In this document: piece by piece, positions 36,701 through 45,321 of the stretch
How positions within the stretch are numbered: position 1 is the first letter of the stretch
Layout: every line of letters starts with the position of its first letter
Assembly: GCA_041402045.1 (NCBI GenBank)
Contig: JAWKSZ010000057.1
Span: 1 to 54,897 of the forward strand
Origin: JAGQRJ01 sp041402045
GTDB taxonomy: Bacteria > Planctomycetota > J058
DNA length: 54,897 nt
Direction: 5' to 3'
The notes under the pieces: generated by a model
Database searches by the model: none
What the model was told of the DNA's origin: nothing
What the model saw: only the letters and a program-made list of their open reading frames with translations
Translations under genes and position numbers: made by a program

Positions 36701-37726
36701 ATGCTCGAGATCGACGGCGCCATGGGAGAGGGCGGCGGGCAGGTGCTGCGCACGAGCCTGGCCCTGAGCGCGATCACCGGCACGCCCCTGCGGGTGGTGA
36801 ACGTGCGGGCGGGGCGCAAGCGCCCGGGGCTGCGCCGCCAGCACTGCGCGGCGATCGAGGCCGCCGCGCAGGTCGCCGACGCTCGGGTCGAGGGCGTGGC
36901 GCTCGACTCCCGCGCGTTCAGCTTCGTCCCCCGCGCGATCCGCGGCGGCGCGTTCCGCTTCGAGGTCGACACCGCGGGGAGCATGACCCTCGTGGCCCAG
37001 ACGGTCCTCCCCGCGCTGTGGGCGGCGCGCACCCCCGCGACCCTCAGCTTTCGCGGCGGGACCCACAACCCCATGGCCCCGACCTTTCACTACCTGGCCG
37101 AGGTGTTCTTGCCCCAGGTCGCGCCCCTCGGCTGCCACGTCGAGGCGACCCTCGAGCGCCCGGGGTTCTACCCCAAGGGCGGCGGCCGCTTCCGCCTGGA
37201 GCTGGCCCCCGAGCGCCCGGCGGGGACCCTGGAGCTGATCGAGCGCCCGCCCCTGACCCGCGCCCGCGCGCGGGTCCTGGCCCCGGGCCTGCCGGAGCAC
37301 GTCGCCCAGCGCGAGCTGGCGCGGGTGCGCGAGCGCCTGGGCTGGAGCGAGGACCAGTGCGAGGTCGTGGCCTGTCCCCCGCGCCACGGCCCCGGGAACG
37401 CCTTGATCCTGGACCTCGAGTTCGGCGACGGCGCCCTGCGCGAGCAGGTCACCGCCTTCGGCGAGAAGACCCGGCGCGCGGAGTCCGTGGCCGACGAGGC
37501 GGCGGACGAAGCCGCGCGCTACCTGGACGCCGGGGTCCCGGTGGGCGAGCACCTCGCCGACCAGCTGCTCCTGCCCCTGGCCCTCGCCGGCGGCGGGCGC
37601 TTCCGCGCGCTCCCGCTCTCGCTCCACGCCGAGACCCAGCTCGAGCTGATCCCGCGCTTCCTCGACGTGCGCTTCGCGGTCTCCCCCTGCCCGGGCGGGG
37701 TCGAGGTCGAGGTCCGCCGCGTTTAG
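36701..37726 (+). CDS. rtcA: RNA 3'-terminal phosphate cyclase
   Basis: A 341-residue RtcA: MLEIDGAMGEGGGQVLRTSL at the N-terminus, RPGLRRQHCAAIEAAAQV, FRGGTHNPMAPTFHYL, GFYPKGGGRFRLEL, and the catalytic His284 in GEHLADQLLLPLALAGG, which is adenylated during catalysis. It converts RNA 3'-phosphate ends to 2',3'-cyclic phosphates. The usual partners rtcB and rtcR are absent, so it is an isolated gene. AGGAGG lies upstream of the ATG. Confidence 0.96.
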   Translation: MLEIDGAMGEGGGQVLRTSLALSAITGTPLRVVNVRAGRKRPGLRRQHCAAIEAAAQVADARVEGVALDSRAFSFVPRAIRGGAFRFEVDTAGSMTLVAQTVLPALWAARTPATLSFRGGTHNPMAPTFHYLAEVFLPQVAPLGCHVEATLERPGFYPKGGGRFRLELAPERPAGTLELIERPPLTRARARVLAPGLPEHVAQRELARVRERLGWSEDQCEVVACPPRHGPGNALILDLEFGDGALREQVTAFGEKTRRAESVADEAADEAARYLDAGVPVGEHLADQLLLPLALAGGGRFRALPLSLHAETQLELIPRFLDVRFAVSPCPGGVEVEVRRV

Positions 37727-37937
37727 CCGGCGAGCGACCTCGCCGAAGGTCGGCGACAAGGGTCCCCGCTCGAGGGAGTGCGGGCGACGACGTGAGCACG
37801 ATCGGCACAGAGCCGCCGGTCGAGGTCCCGCCTGTGCGGGTCGCGCGGAGGGCGGTCGCACTGCCGGTGCGGCGTGGCCGAGCCCAGTGGGCGTCGTGCG
37901 GCTCCGAGCGGCCTCGGCCGCGAGCGCTGCTGCGCAA

Positions 37938-38041
37938 AGCGCGCGAGCCCTTGGGGGTGACCCGGGGGCTCTGCCCCGAGGGCGAGGGGTCTGGGACAGA
38001 CCCCCTGAAACGCAGGCGAGGGGGTCTGGGACAGACCCCCT
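37938..38041. terminator. Repeat family T, inverted copy with two hairpins between convergent genes
   Basis: AGGGGGTCTG (38019-38028), loop GGA, CAGACCCCCT (38032-38041) is the exact reverse complement of the hairpin at 7206-7228. A second near-copy lies at 37985-38006, and the neighbouring CTCTGCCCCGAGGGCGAGG block matches 7228-7250 inverted. It sits between the ends of rtcA and the small membrane protein. The remaining 37727-37937 shows nothing recognisable. Confidence 0.5.
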
Positions 38042-38045
38042 GAAA

Positions 38046-38240
38046 CTAGCCGCCCAGGGGGATGGCGCCGGCGATGAACGCCGCGCCGAGGCCGATCGTG
38101 AACAGCCCGCTCGCGGCGAGGGCCACGAACACGGCCACGCGCTTGTGGGGCGGGATCCGGGTGCTGAGGAACAGGCCGAGGGGGATCTCGCTCAATCCGG
38201 CGAGGATCAACATGGCCCCGATCATGACGTTGGGCTGCAT
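38046..38240 (-). CDS. Small two-helix membrane protein
   Basis: A 64-residue protein with two hydrophobic segments (MIGAMLILAGLSEIPLGLFL and VAVFVALAASGLFTIGLGAA) joined by a basic loop (STRIPPHKR). No family recognised. The ATG at 38240 fits best; GGGGAGGAG lies about 10 nt upstream, somewhat far. It ends 4 bases from a hairpin of family T. Confidence 0.6.
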   Translation of the reverse strand: MQPNVMIGAMLILAGLSEIPLGLFLSTRIPPHKRVAVFVALAASGLFTIGLGAAFIAGAIPLGG

Positions 38241-38275
38241 GGCGAGCGCTCCTCCCCCCAGTTGAACACGCGGCG

Positions 38276-39070
38276 TCAGGAACCGGCGGTTCGCGGACGC
38301 AGGGCCCACAGCAGGACCGCCGCGGCGGCGTTGACCGAGTAGCTGTCGACCCCGGGCGGCATGGGGATCCGCAAGGCCTGATCCCAGGGCGCCGGCTCCA
38401 GGCCGTGGGCTTCGCTGCCGAGCACGAGCGCGTAGGCGCCGGGCTCGGGGACGAAGGCCCCCAGGTCCCCGCCGCCGGTGGTCGCGGCGACGGTGCGCAC
38501 GCCGCGGGCGCGGAGCGCCTCCCAGGGCGCGACGTCCAGGGTCAGGAGCGGGAGCTTGAACACGCTCCCCATGGAGGCCCGCACGGCCTTGGGGTGGAAG
38601 GGGTCGCTGCGCCCGACGGCGAGCAGGCCCGCGGCGCCGCTGGCGTGGGCGGTGCGCACCAACGCCCCCACGTTCCCCGGGTCGGTGACGTCGACCAGGA
38701 CCACCAGCCGCGGGTCCGGCCCCTCGAGCAGCGCGTCCCAGGACGGCGCCGGCGGGAGGGGCACCAGCCCCAGGATCGCGCCGAAGGTCCGCCCGCCGAG
38801 GAGCGGGGCCAGGGTCGCGTCGGGGACCTGCTCGGTCGGGACCCCCCGCTCGGCGAGGGCGCGGAGCAAGGCCTGTTCCCGGGGGGCGGCGCCGAAGGAG
38901 GCGGCGACCAGGGTCTTGAGCGGCGGGGCCTCGGCCCGCAGCGCCCGCTCGTGGAGCCGGGTGCCCTCGATCGCGAAGCAGCCCCAGCGCTGGCGGCCGC
39001 CGGGGGCCAGGGCCTGGCCGTAGACCGTCGTGAAGGGGACCCGGCGGGCTTCCTCGAGGGGGTCGGTCAC
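38276..39070 (-). CDS. TrmH/SpoU-family RNA 2'-O-methyltransferase
   Basis: A 264-residue SPOUT enzyme. N-terminal substrate-binding half (about 25-100); catalytic knot with motif 1 DVTDPGNVGALVRTAHASG (about 127-145), motif 2 LVLGSEAHGLEP (about 213-224) and motif 3 IPMPPGVDSYSVNAAAAVLL (about 235-254). It methylates ribose in rRNA or tRNA using S-adenosylmethionine; the target is unknown. GTG start at 39070. Its upstream end lies next to the tRNA-Lys terminator. Confidence 0.93.
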   Translation of the reverse strand: MTDPLEEARRVPFTTVYGQALAPGGRQRWGCFAIEGTRLHERALRAEAPPLKTLVAASFGAAPREQALLRALAERGVPTEQVPDATLAPLLGGRTFGAILGLVPLPPAPSWDALLEGPDPRLVVLVDVTDPGNVGALVRTAHASGAAGLLAVGRSDPFHPKAVRASMGSVFKLPLLTLDVAPWEALRARGVRTVAATTGGGDLGAFVPEPGAYALVLGSEAHGLEPAPWDQALRIPMPPGVDSYSVNAAAAVLLWALRPRTAGS

Positions 39071-39087
39071 CTGGGCTCCGGAACGAT

Positions 39088-39116
39088 AACGGCCACGGCG
39101 AAGCGCCGTGGCCGTT
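39088..39116 (-). terminator. Terminator hairpin of tRNA-Lys
   Basis: AACGGCCACGGCG (39088-39100), loop AAG, CGCCGTGGCCGTT (39104-39116): a perfect 13-bp stem starting 2 bases after the tRNA 3' end on the minus strand. The run of U after it is weak (ATCG), so efficiency is uncertain. Confidence 0.65.
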
Positions 39117-39118
39117 GT

Positions 39119-39191
39119 TACACCGTCAGGGACTCGAACCCCGAACCCGCTGGTTAAGAGCCAGCTGCTCTACCGATTGAGCTAACGGTGC
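39119..39191 (-). tRNA. tRNA-Lys, anticodon CUU
   Basis: A 73-nt cloverleaf on the minus strand: acceptor GCACCGT paired with ACGGTGT (first pair G-U) and discriminator A; D arm GCTCAATCGGTAGAGC; anticodon stem GCTGG/CCAGC with loop CTCTTAA giving anticodon CTT; T arm with GGTTCGAGTCC. The 3' CCA is not encoded. CUU reads the AAG codon preferred in this genome. Confidence 0.95.
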
Positions 39192-39205
39192 TCAGTTGAG
39201 GCCCA

Positions 39206-39233
39206 ATTATACCAGGTCAGCTCGGCCGGACAA
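39206..39233 (-). promoter_or_regulatory. Promoter of tRNA-Lys
   Basis: Minus strand: TTGTCC (39233-39228), a 16-bp spacer, and a perfect TATAAT (39211-39206), 15 bases before the tRNA 5' end. It is the clearest sigma70 -10 in the window. Confidence 0.7.
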
Positions 39234-39276
39234 AGCCTCAGTTCGCAAACGGGCTTCGACGCAGCAGGCCGAAGAC

Positions 39277-40110
39277 TTACACCGGGCCCAGATCGCGGGG
39301 GCCGCCGCCTCCGCCCCGCTCGCGGCGGTCCTTGATCACGATCTTGAGCCCGGGGCGGGGGGTCGGCGCCTGAGGGGGGGTCACCGCGGGCCGGTGCCCC
39401 GACTCGCTGACCCTGACCCGCGGGCGAGGCGGGTTGACCGCGCTGCCCTCGCCCCGCAGGCGCGCGTAGGCGCTCTGGGGGTAGGTGACCTCGGGGGGCA
39501 GGCGGTAGCCGACGGTGTCGCCGCTGGGCAGGAGCCCGAGCTGGATGTAGCGCCGGGCGGCCATGCGATCGAGGCGCTGCTTGAGCTTGCCCGAGGCGTG
39601 CCGGCTCTGGGCGGCGATCGCGGTGTGGGTGAATTGGGCGCCGATCTTGGCGGCGAGGTAGAAGATCTCGTGCTCGAGCTCCGCGAGCTCGACGGGGTCC
39701 GACTCCTCCTCGTTCTTGAAGAACCACTCCTTGAGCCGCTCCAGGCGGCCCTCTTCGTTCTGGCCGCGCTTGAGCTTGAGCTGGCGGTAGCAGCTCTCGC
39801 AGAGCAGCGGCGCGCGCACCTGGACCCCGCCCTCGGTGGGGGCGGGGGGCGCGTCGCGCCCGCAGGTGGGGCAGGTGTCGAAGACCGAGGTCGGGACGTT
39901 GACCAGCTCGGGGAACTCGTAGGTGAGGAACTCGCCCCACTCGTTCTTCACCACCGCCGTGCCGTCGGCCACCTTGTCGCCGTTCTCCTCGACCTCCTCC
40001 AGCGAGAAGGGCAGCTCCAGGAACAGGCGCGCGATCGGCACCTCGCCCTTGTGCATGAGCGCGAGGCGGAACATGACCTTCTCGACCGCGAGGGCAATCG
40101 TGAGCTTCAG
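39277..40110 (-). CDS. Zinc-ribbon protein of unknown function with probable CTG start
   Basis: A 277-residue protein if translation begins at CTG 40110 (265 from ATG 40074). AGGAGG at 40117-40122 stands 6 nt before the CTG, and the 12 extra residues (LKLTIALAVEKV) fit a beta strand leading into MFRLALMHKGEVP; the ATG at 40074 has no ribosome site. Residues about 80-115 hold two CxxC pairs (CPTCGRD, CESCYRQ), a zinc ribbon. Then a helical region (EEESDPVELAELEHEIFYLA), and a basic/Pro tail ending GGGGGPRDLGPV. The role is unknown; a nucleic-acid-binding regulator is possible. Confidence 0.75.
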   Translation of the reverse strand: MKLTIALAVEKVMFRLALMHKGEVPIARLFLELPFSLEEVEENGDKVADGTAVVKNEWGEFLTYEFPELVNVPTSVFDTCPTCGRDAPPAPTEGGVQVRAPLLCESCYRQLKLKRGQNEEGRLERLKEWFFKNEEESDPVELAELEHEIFYLAAKIGAQFTHTAIAAQSRHASGKLKQRLDRMAARRYIQLGLLPSGDTVGYRLPPEVTYPQSAYARLRGEGSAVNPPRPRVRVSESGHRPAVTPPQAPTPRPGLKIVIKDRRERGGGGGPRDLGPV

Positions 40111-40232
40111 CGGAGTCCTCCTGGCGTCGCCCGACCCTTCGGATCCTACTGCTCCCCTGCGCGCTTGGTAAGGGGCGAGGGGGGTTGCCCACAGCCGCGG
40201 GCGCGCGACAATGCCCGCTCGAGGAGGTCCCG

Positions 40233-40598
40233 GTGGAAGGGGTCGAGATCGATTACGGCGTGCTCAAGCAGGCGCTGCGCGACGTGCTGGGCGAAGAAGG
40301 GCTCGCGGGCGACGCGCCGCTGGCGACGCGCTTCCAGCGCGGCGTGCTGATCATCAAGCCCGAGGACGCGAGCCTCCAGCCCAAGGAGGTCCCGATCGAG
40401 GACTTCTTCCGCAAGGTCGTGCGCGTGCGCGACCAGCTGCGGATCCTGGAGCAGAAGCTCAACCAACACCCCAAGCTCGACGGCGACGAGAAGCAGGTGC
40501 TGCAGGGGTACATCACCCGCTGCTACGGCACGCTCACGACCTTCAACGTCCTGTTCCGCGAGAAGGGCGACCACTTCGTCGGGCAGCGCGGGAAGTAG
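40233..40598 (+). CDS. Conserved-type protein upstream of clpS, unknown function
   Basis: A 121-residue soluble protein (VEGVEIDYGVLKQALRDVLG at the start; then a helical hairpin VRVRDQLRILEQKLNQHPKL). No catalytic or metal motif and no signal peptide. GAGGAGG lies 5 nt before the GTG. It is 5 bases from clpS and so belongs to the same transcript as clpS and rsmG. I cannot name the family. Confidence 0.75.
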   Translation: MEGVEIDYGVLKQALRDVLGEEGLAGDAPLATRFQRGVLIIKPEDASLQPKEVPIEDFFRKVVRVRDQLRILEQKLNQHPKLDGDEKQVLQGYITRCYGTLTTFNVLFREKGDHFVGQRGK

Positions 40599-40603
40599 GC
40601 GCG

Positions 40604-40927
40604 GTGAGCGGCGGCGGCACGGGGACTCAGACCGATACCCAGACCACCACCAACACGCAGCTCATCCCGCCCTACCACCTGATCCTGCTCGACGACGACG
40701 ACCACTCCTACGAGTACGTGATCGAAATGCTCCTGGCCGTGTTCGGCATGAGCAAGGAGCGCGCCTACCTGCACGCCTGTGAGGTCGACAGCACCGCGCG
40801 CACGATCCTGATCACGACCAGCCGCGAGCACGCCGAGCTCAAGCAGGAGCAGGTCCACGCCTACGGCCCGGACCACCGGATCCCGCGCTGCGCGGGCTCC
40901 ATGACCGCGATCGTGGAGCCGGCGTGA
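40604..40927 (+). CDS. clpS: ATP-dependent Clp protease adaptor ClpS
   Basis: A 107-residue N-end-rule adaptor that delivers substrates with bulky hydrophobic N-termini to ClpA/ClpC. The core begins PPYHLILLDDDDHSYEYVIE, with the acidic cluster and Tyr-Glu-Tyr-Val helix of the family, continues with HACEVDSTARTILITTSREH, and ends RCAGSMTAIVEPA. That ending, and the Thr/Gln-rich first 20 residues, match my memory of planctomycete ClpS. GTG start; it overlaps rsmG by 4 bases. Confidence 0.9.
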   Translation: MSGGGTGTQTDTQTTTNTQLIPPYHLILLDDDDHSYEYVIEMLLAVFGMSKERAYLHACEVDSTARTILITTSREHAELKQEQVHAYGPDHRIPRCAGSMTAIVEPA

Positions 40928-41619
40928 CCCCGGACGCCGTCGCGGCGGGCTGCGCCGCGGCGGGGATCGAGCTGGCCCCGGACGCCTGCGCGCGCCTGGC
41001 CCGCTACGTCGAGCTCCTGCTCGCGGCGAACCAGCGCACGAACCTGACCCGGATCACCGAGCCCACCGACGTCCTGACCAAGCACCTGGTGGACGCGCTC
41101 CTCGGCCTCCCGCGGCTCGCGCCCCCGCTGGTCGACGTTGGCTCGGGCGGCGGGGTGCCCGGGCTGGTGCTCGCCTGCGTGCACCCCGAGTGGCGGGTGG
41201 CGCTGGTCGAGTCCACCTCGCGCAAGACGAACTTCCTGAGCGAGGCCGCGGCCGCGCTGGGCCTGACCCAGGTCGAGGTCCACTGCGCGCGAGCCGAGGC
41301 CCTGGGCCGGGGCGAGCTCAGGGAGACCTTCCGCAGCGCGACGCTGCGCGCGGTCTCGAGCGTCGCGACCTGCCTCGAGCTGGGGCTGCCGCTCGTCGAG
41401 GCCGGGGGCGGGGTCCTGCTCTACCGGGGGTCGGAGGCCCTGGAGCTCGGGGCCGCGAACGGGGTGTCCGCGACCCTCGGCGGCGGCCCCCTCGAGGTCG
41501 AGGAGCAAGCGCTCCCCGACGGGTCCGGCCGGGTGTTGCTCTGGGCCCCGAAGCGGGAGGCGACCCCCGCCCGCTACCCGCGCCGCGACGGCGTCCCCGC
41601 CAAGCGTCCCCTGGGCTAG
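40924..41619 (+). CDS. rsmG: 16S rRNA (guanine-527-N7)-methyltransferase
   Basis: A 231-residue RsmG/GidB. N-terminal YVELLLAANQRTNLTRITEP, TKHLVDALLGL, SAM motif LVDVGSGGGVPGLVLACVHP, ALVESTSRKTNFLSEAAAAL, and the late AVSSVATCLELGLPL segment in place of the usual RAVA. It methylates G527 of 16S rRNA. The GTG overlaps the clpS stop (GTGA). Its TAG stop coincides with the first bases of a family A inverted-repeat element, so the extreme C-terminus (PRRDGVPAKRPLG) may have been set by that insertion. Confidence 0.93.
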   Translation: MTPDAVAAGCAAAGIELAPDACARLARYVELLLAANQRTNLTRITEPTDVLTKHLVDALLGLPRLAPPLVDVGSGGGVPGLVLACVHPEWRVALVESTSRKTNFLSEAAAALGLTQVEVHCARAEALGRGELRETFRSATLRAVSSVATCLELGLPLVEAGGGVLLYRGSEALELGAANGVSATLGGGPLEVEEQALPDGSGRVLLWAPKREATPARYPRRDGVPAKRPLG

Positions 41620-41775
41620 TGCTGCAGGTCAGAATTCCGGTACATCTCGCTTGCCCTCGCCGCCCCTGGCTGTGTTGTTCGTCGGTCACAATGGCCCGCA
41701 TTGCTCCCTCCTCACGCCTTGCCAGGGACGACGATTGCTGCGCGACCTGTACCGAAACTTCTGACGCACAGCACT
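41618..41775. repeat. Inverted-repeat element, family A, uninterrupted copy
   Basis: 158 bp from AGTGCTGCAGGTCAGAATTC (41618) to CTTCTGACGCACAGCACT (41775). The complement of the right end reads AGTGCTGTGCGTCAGAAGTT, so terminal repeats of about 33 bp enclose a conserved centre (GCTCCCTCCTCACGCCTTGC, CAGGGACGACGATTGCTGCG). Both known copies share AGTG...CACT termini. No open frame. It starts inside the rsmG stop codon. Confidence 0.65.
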
Positions 41776-41853
41776 GGCGGCCCTTTGAATCCGCCCCGGG
41801 CTGCGGGGTCGTCGCGCACGACGCGGACGACGCGTCCCTCCCCGGCCGGAGAA

Positions 41854-41898
41854 CAGCCCAACGGGCTGCTGGGCCGCCCGCGTCGCTGTCGCGACGCG
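41854..41898 (+). terminator. Two hairpins downstream of rsmG
   Basis: CAGCCC-AAC-GGGCTG (41854-41868) and CGCGTCGC-TGTC-GCGACGCG (41879-41898, perfect 8-bp stem). They may end the hyp-clpS-rsmG transcript, but no U-tract follows. The rest of 41776-42159 shows no gene. Confidence 0.3.
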
Positions 41899-42159
41899 GC
41901 GCGTCGCCCCTAAGCCACGGATTGGCAGTCGGTTGACCGGAGCGTGGCCTGCCCCGTGCGTGGGTCGGCTGCGCGGCTTCGCCCGCTTTCCAGATTCGAA
42001 CACCCAGGTGCGGAAACCGACCGCTCGCGGACGGGGAAGAATGCGCGGAAGCGACTTGGATCTCTATACGCCGCAGCGCGTTAGGGCCTTGACTCCGCGT
42101 TTATTCTGGCGACGTGAGGCAGTGCGCTTTGCTATCGTTGCCCCGCGAGAGGGATTGCG

Positions 42160-45100
42160 ATGAGTAAGGGTGCTTCCAGCACCAGGGCGCTGGCCCTGGG
42201 TGCATGCGCGGTGGTGCTGGCGTTCGGGGGCTTGTCCCGCTGGCTCCCCGACCCCGCGGCCCCGGCCGCCGAGACCGTCGCCGTCGCGGTCGCCGACGAA
42301 GCCTGCGAGCACGACCACGCCCCCACCGGGCACGTGTGCGGCCTCGACGCCAAGGCGCTCCTGACCCAGTTCCAGGCCGCGATCACCGAGCGCGGCCGGG
42401 TGCACGAGACCGAGGCCCTGGGCGCCGACGGCGTCGGCGGGCTGCGGGTGCGCTCCGAGTGGAACCTGGGCTGGACCGAGGGCGCCGAGCTCGGCGCGAT
42501 CCTGGCCGGCCAGGAGGTCGAGCTGGTGCGCAGCCTCCCCGGCCTGCGGCAGGCGCTGCTGCGCGCCGACGCGGCGGACCTCGGCGCGCTGCGCGCCGAC
42601 CCCCGGGTGCGCTTCTGCGAGCCGAACCTCGCGGCGCGGGTGGCGTTGACGCCCAACGACCCGTTCTTCCCCCAGCTCGCCGGGCACCGCAACGCGAACC
42701 TCGAGCGCGCCTGGGACCTGACCACCGGTGACCCTCGGGCGCTGGTCGCGGTGCTCGACACCGGCGTCGACCCCACCCACCCCGACCTGCAGAACCGCCT
42801 GCTGCCGGGCTTCGACTTCGTGAACCAGACCGCGACCCTGCGCGACGACAACGGCCACGGCACCGCCATGTGCGGGATCGTGGTCGCCGAGGGCAACAAC
42901 CAGCTCGGCGTGACCGGCGTGGCCTTCGACTCCCGGGTGCTCCCGGTCAAGGTCGCCGACGCCAACGGGCTGGCGAGCGTGGCCGACGTCGCCGCCGGGA
43001 TCGACTACGCGATCCAGCAGGGCGCGAAGGTGATCAACCTCAGCCTGGGCACCCCGCTCGGGAGCCAGGCCCTGCGCGACGCGATCGACCGCGCGCTCAA
43101 CGCGGGGGTGGTCGTGGTCGCCGCGGCGGGCAACGACCCCGTGCACCACGAAATGTTCCCGGCCGCCTACCCCGGCGTCGTCTCGGTCACGGCCCTGGGC
43201 GCGGGGGTCGACCCCGAGCTCTCCTACGAGTGCGTGCTGGGTGAGGGCGTCGAGGTCGGCGCCGTGGGCGAGGGCCTGGTCACGACGCTGCCCGGCGACG
43301 TCTACGGCTTCGTCAGCGGCTCGAGCGCGTCCTCGGCCTTCACCGCCGGCGTGGCGAGCCTGATCATCGCCCGCTCCCCGGGCCTCACCGCCAAGCAGGT
43401 CGCGCGCTCGTTGAGCGAGGCCGGCGAGCGGATCGACGCCCTGGCGGGCCTCGAGCGCACCTACCGCTTCGGTCGGCTGAACGCCGAGCGCGCGCTGCTC
43501 CGGGCCGACGCGGCCTTCGCCGACGTCGCCGTGGTCGAGGTCGAGCTCTCCCCGCGCCAGCCCGTCGCCGGCCAGCAGGTGCAGGCGGTCGTCACCGTCG
43601 AGAACCAGGGCCACGCCACCGTGGCCGGGCTCCCCCTGCGGCTGCAGTACCAGGCCGCGGGCCAGGGCCGGATCGAGGTCGGGGTGCGCGGGCTCGCGAC
43701 CCTCGTGGCCGGCGACACCCAGGAGCTGACCTTCACCTTCGTGGCCCCCGCCGCGGGCGCCTACCAGCTCAGCGGGATCGTGAACCAGGCGCCGGGCGAG
43801 ACCGAGGTGGTGGACAACCGCCTCGACCTGGGCTGGGTCGTGGGCGCCGCCGCGAGCGCCGACGTGCGCGTCGTGCGCCGCTGGCTGACCGCCCCCGACG
43901 TGGCCGCGGGCACCGTGACCGCCTTCGTCGAGGTGCAGAACGTGGGCACCCAGCCGGTGCAGGCCTTGACCCTCACCGGGCGCGTGGACCGCGTGGTCTC
44001 GGCCAAGCCCGGCTCGGGCCTGCCGCCGGGGAACCCGCAGACCGTGAACCTCGGCCAGCGCGTGATCCCCACCCTGGCGGTCGGGGCCAAGGAGACCGTG
44101 AGCTTCGTCTACACGATCCCCACCCCCGCCCCCGCCGGGCTCCTGCGCTGCACCCTGGACGCGCTGCCCCAGGCCGGCGAGCTGACCCCGGGCGACAACC
44201 GCGCGGTCTACGACTTCATGCTCGGCCAGGCCGGGCCCCTGGGCGGGCTGTATCAGCAGAGCAACGGGGTCGACGTGATCCCCGACGCGCCCTGGCGCGT
44301 CGAGCCGGGGATCCCTTACCTCCCGGTGCAGGTGTTCGTGCCCTCCAAGGGCGGGCGCACCGCGTCCACCAGCCTCGAGATCGAGCGCACCACGATCCGC
44401 GTGCGCGACACGCCGACCGGCGCCGCGACCCTGGTCTACGAGGACCGCGCGGGCATGGCCCCGAACTTCGTCCCCGGCGGGCTCGAGGTCGTGGACGAGC
44501 TCGGACAACCCCGTCAGGGCGGCAAGGCCTTCGACCTGTTCGGCGAGGACGTGCTCGACGTCAACGGGCGCCACGACATTCTGCGCGTCCCGCGCCAGGC
44601 CCTCGGCGTCGCCGACCGCCCGGCGCAGCCCGAGGTCAAGTTCGTCGAGGTGCAGGTCGAGTGGACCTCGCGCCGGAACCTGATCTTCGGCCTGCGCCGC
44701 ACCCGCCACGGCAGCCACCGGGTGGTGCTGAAGGTGGTGTTCTCCTCCGCGGAGCTGCCGCAGCTCCCCGGGGACAACCACTACTACGACGTGCACCACC
44801 ACACGATCGCCGAGTGGTACTTCGGCTCGGCACTGGACATCTTCGCGCCGCGCAAGGCCTACGGCGGCCCGCTGCAGATGGTCTTCGAGAGCTGCTACGC
44901 GATGGGGATCCTCAGCGCGCCCACGGCCCACGAGGCCTGGGGCCGGATCGTGACCACCGACCACATGGCCTTCAACAACCGCACGATCCCGGACCCCGAC
45001 GGGGCCGATCACCGCCCGCCCTTCGGGCCCCAGGCCCCCGGCATGCACCCCCCCGGGGTCGGCCAGCTCGAGGCCTTCCGCAACGTGCTCGGGCCCACCG

Positions 45101-45321
45101 CCGGCGAGGAGGTCGCGTTCAAGCAGGACGTGCCGCTGCCCAAGATCCAGCCGGTGATCGACCGCCTGCTACGAACGTGCTCCCCGGGCTGCCGATCGGC
45201 GCGCACATGCTGCTCTACGGCGCGAAAGACCACCGTGGAGGGCCCCTGGCACGGCGGCGGCTGGCTGCGCGGACCGGGGAACCCGAACATCGACGTGGAC
45301 CTGTTCACCCCTGCTGAATGA
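42160..45321 (+). CDS. Secreted subtilisin-like protease with CARDB domains and PHP domain (N-terminal part of a frameshifted giant gene)
   Basis: As read, 1053 residues; the natural product probably continues to 47022 (about 1620 residues). Signal peptide about 9-28. Inhibitor-like propeptide about 60-165. S8 peptidase about 170-450 with Asp200 (VLDTGVDPTHPDL), His233 (NGHGTAM), oxyanion Asn325 (AAAGNDP) and Ser389 (SGSSASSAFTAGVAS). Two CARDB-like beta domains (about 455-545 and 570-690). From about 865 a PHP phosphoesterase domain begins with motif I Asp877-x-His879-x-His881-Thr (DVHHHT). After about 45165 the frame breaks. GAGAGGG lies 6 nt before the ATG. The protease should act outside the cytoplasm; what the PHP part does there is unknown. 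Confidence 0.88.
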   Translation: MSKGASSTRALALGACAVVLAFGGLSRWLPDPAAPAAETVAVAVADEACEHDHAPTGHVCGLDAKALLTQFQAAITERGRVHETEALGADGVGGLRVRSEWNLGWTEGAELGAILAGQEVELVRSLPGLRQALLRADAADLGALRADPRVRFCEPNLAARVALTPNDPFFPQLAGHRNANLERAWDLTTGDPRALVAVLDTGVDPTHPDLQNRLLPGFDFVNQTATLRDDNGHGTAMCGIVVAEGNNQLGVTGVAFDSRVLPVKVADANGLASVADVAAGIDYAIQQGAKVINLSLGTPLGSQALRDAIDRALNAGVVVVAAAGNDPVHHEMFPAAYPGVVSVTALGAGVDPELSYECVLGEGVEVGAVGEGLVTTLPGDVYGFVSGSSASSAFTAGVASLIIARSPGLTAKQVARSLSEAGERIDALAGLERTYRFGRLNAERALLRADAAFADVAVVEVELSPRQPVAGQQVQAVVTVENQGHATVAGLPLRLQYQAAGQGRIEVGVRGLATLVAGDTQELTFTFVAPAAGAYQLSGIVNQAPGETEVVDNRLDLGWVVGAAASADVRVVRRWLTAPDVAAGTVTAFVEVQNVGTQPVQALTLTGRVDRVVSAKPGSGLPPGNPQTVNLGQRVIPTLAVGAKETVSFVYTIPTPAPAGLLRCTLDALPQAGELTPGDNRAVYDFMLGQAGPLGGLYQQSNGVDVIPDAPWRVEPGIPYLPVQVFVPSKGGRTASTSLEIERTTIRVRDTPTGAATLVYEDRAGMAPNFVPGGLEVVDELGQPRQGGKAFDLFGEDVLDVNGRHDILRVPRQALGVADRPAQPEVKFVEVQVEWTSRRNLIFGLRRTRHGSHRVVLKVVFSSAELPQLPGDNHYYDVHHHTIAEWYFGSALDIFAPRKAYGGPLQMVFESCYAMGILSAPTAHEAWGRIVTTDHMAFNNRTIPDPDGADHRPPFGPQAPGMHPPGVGQLEAFRNVLGPTAGEEVAFKQDVPLPKIQPVIDRLLRTCSPGCRSARTCCSTARKTTVEGPWHGGGWLRGPGNPNIDVDLFTPAE

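Noticed and set aside
42021..42110. TTGACT near 42090 as a -35 box for the protease gene
   Set aside because: No acceptable -10 at 16-18 bp spacing; TTATTC is too close.
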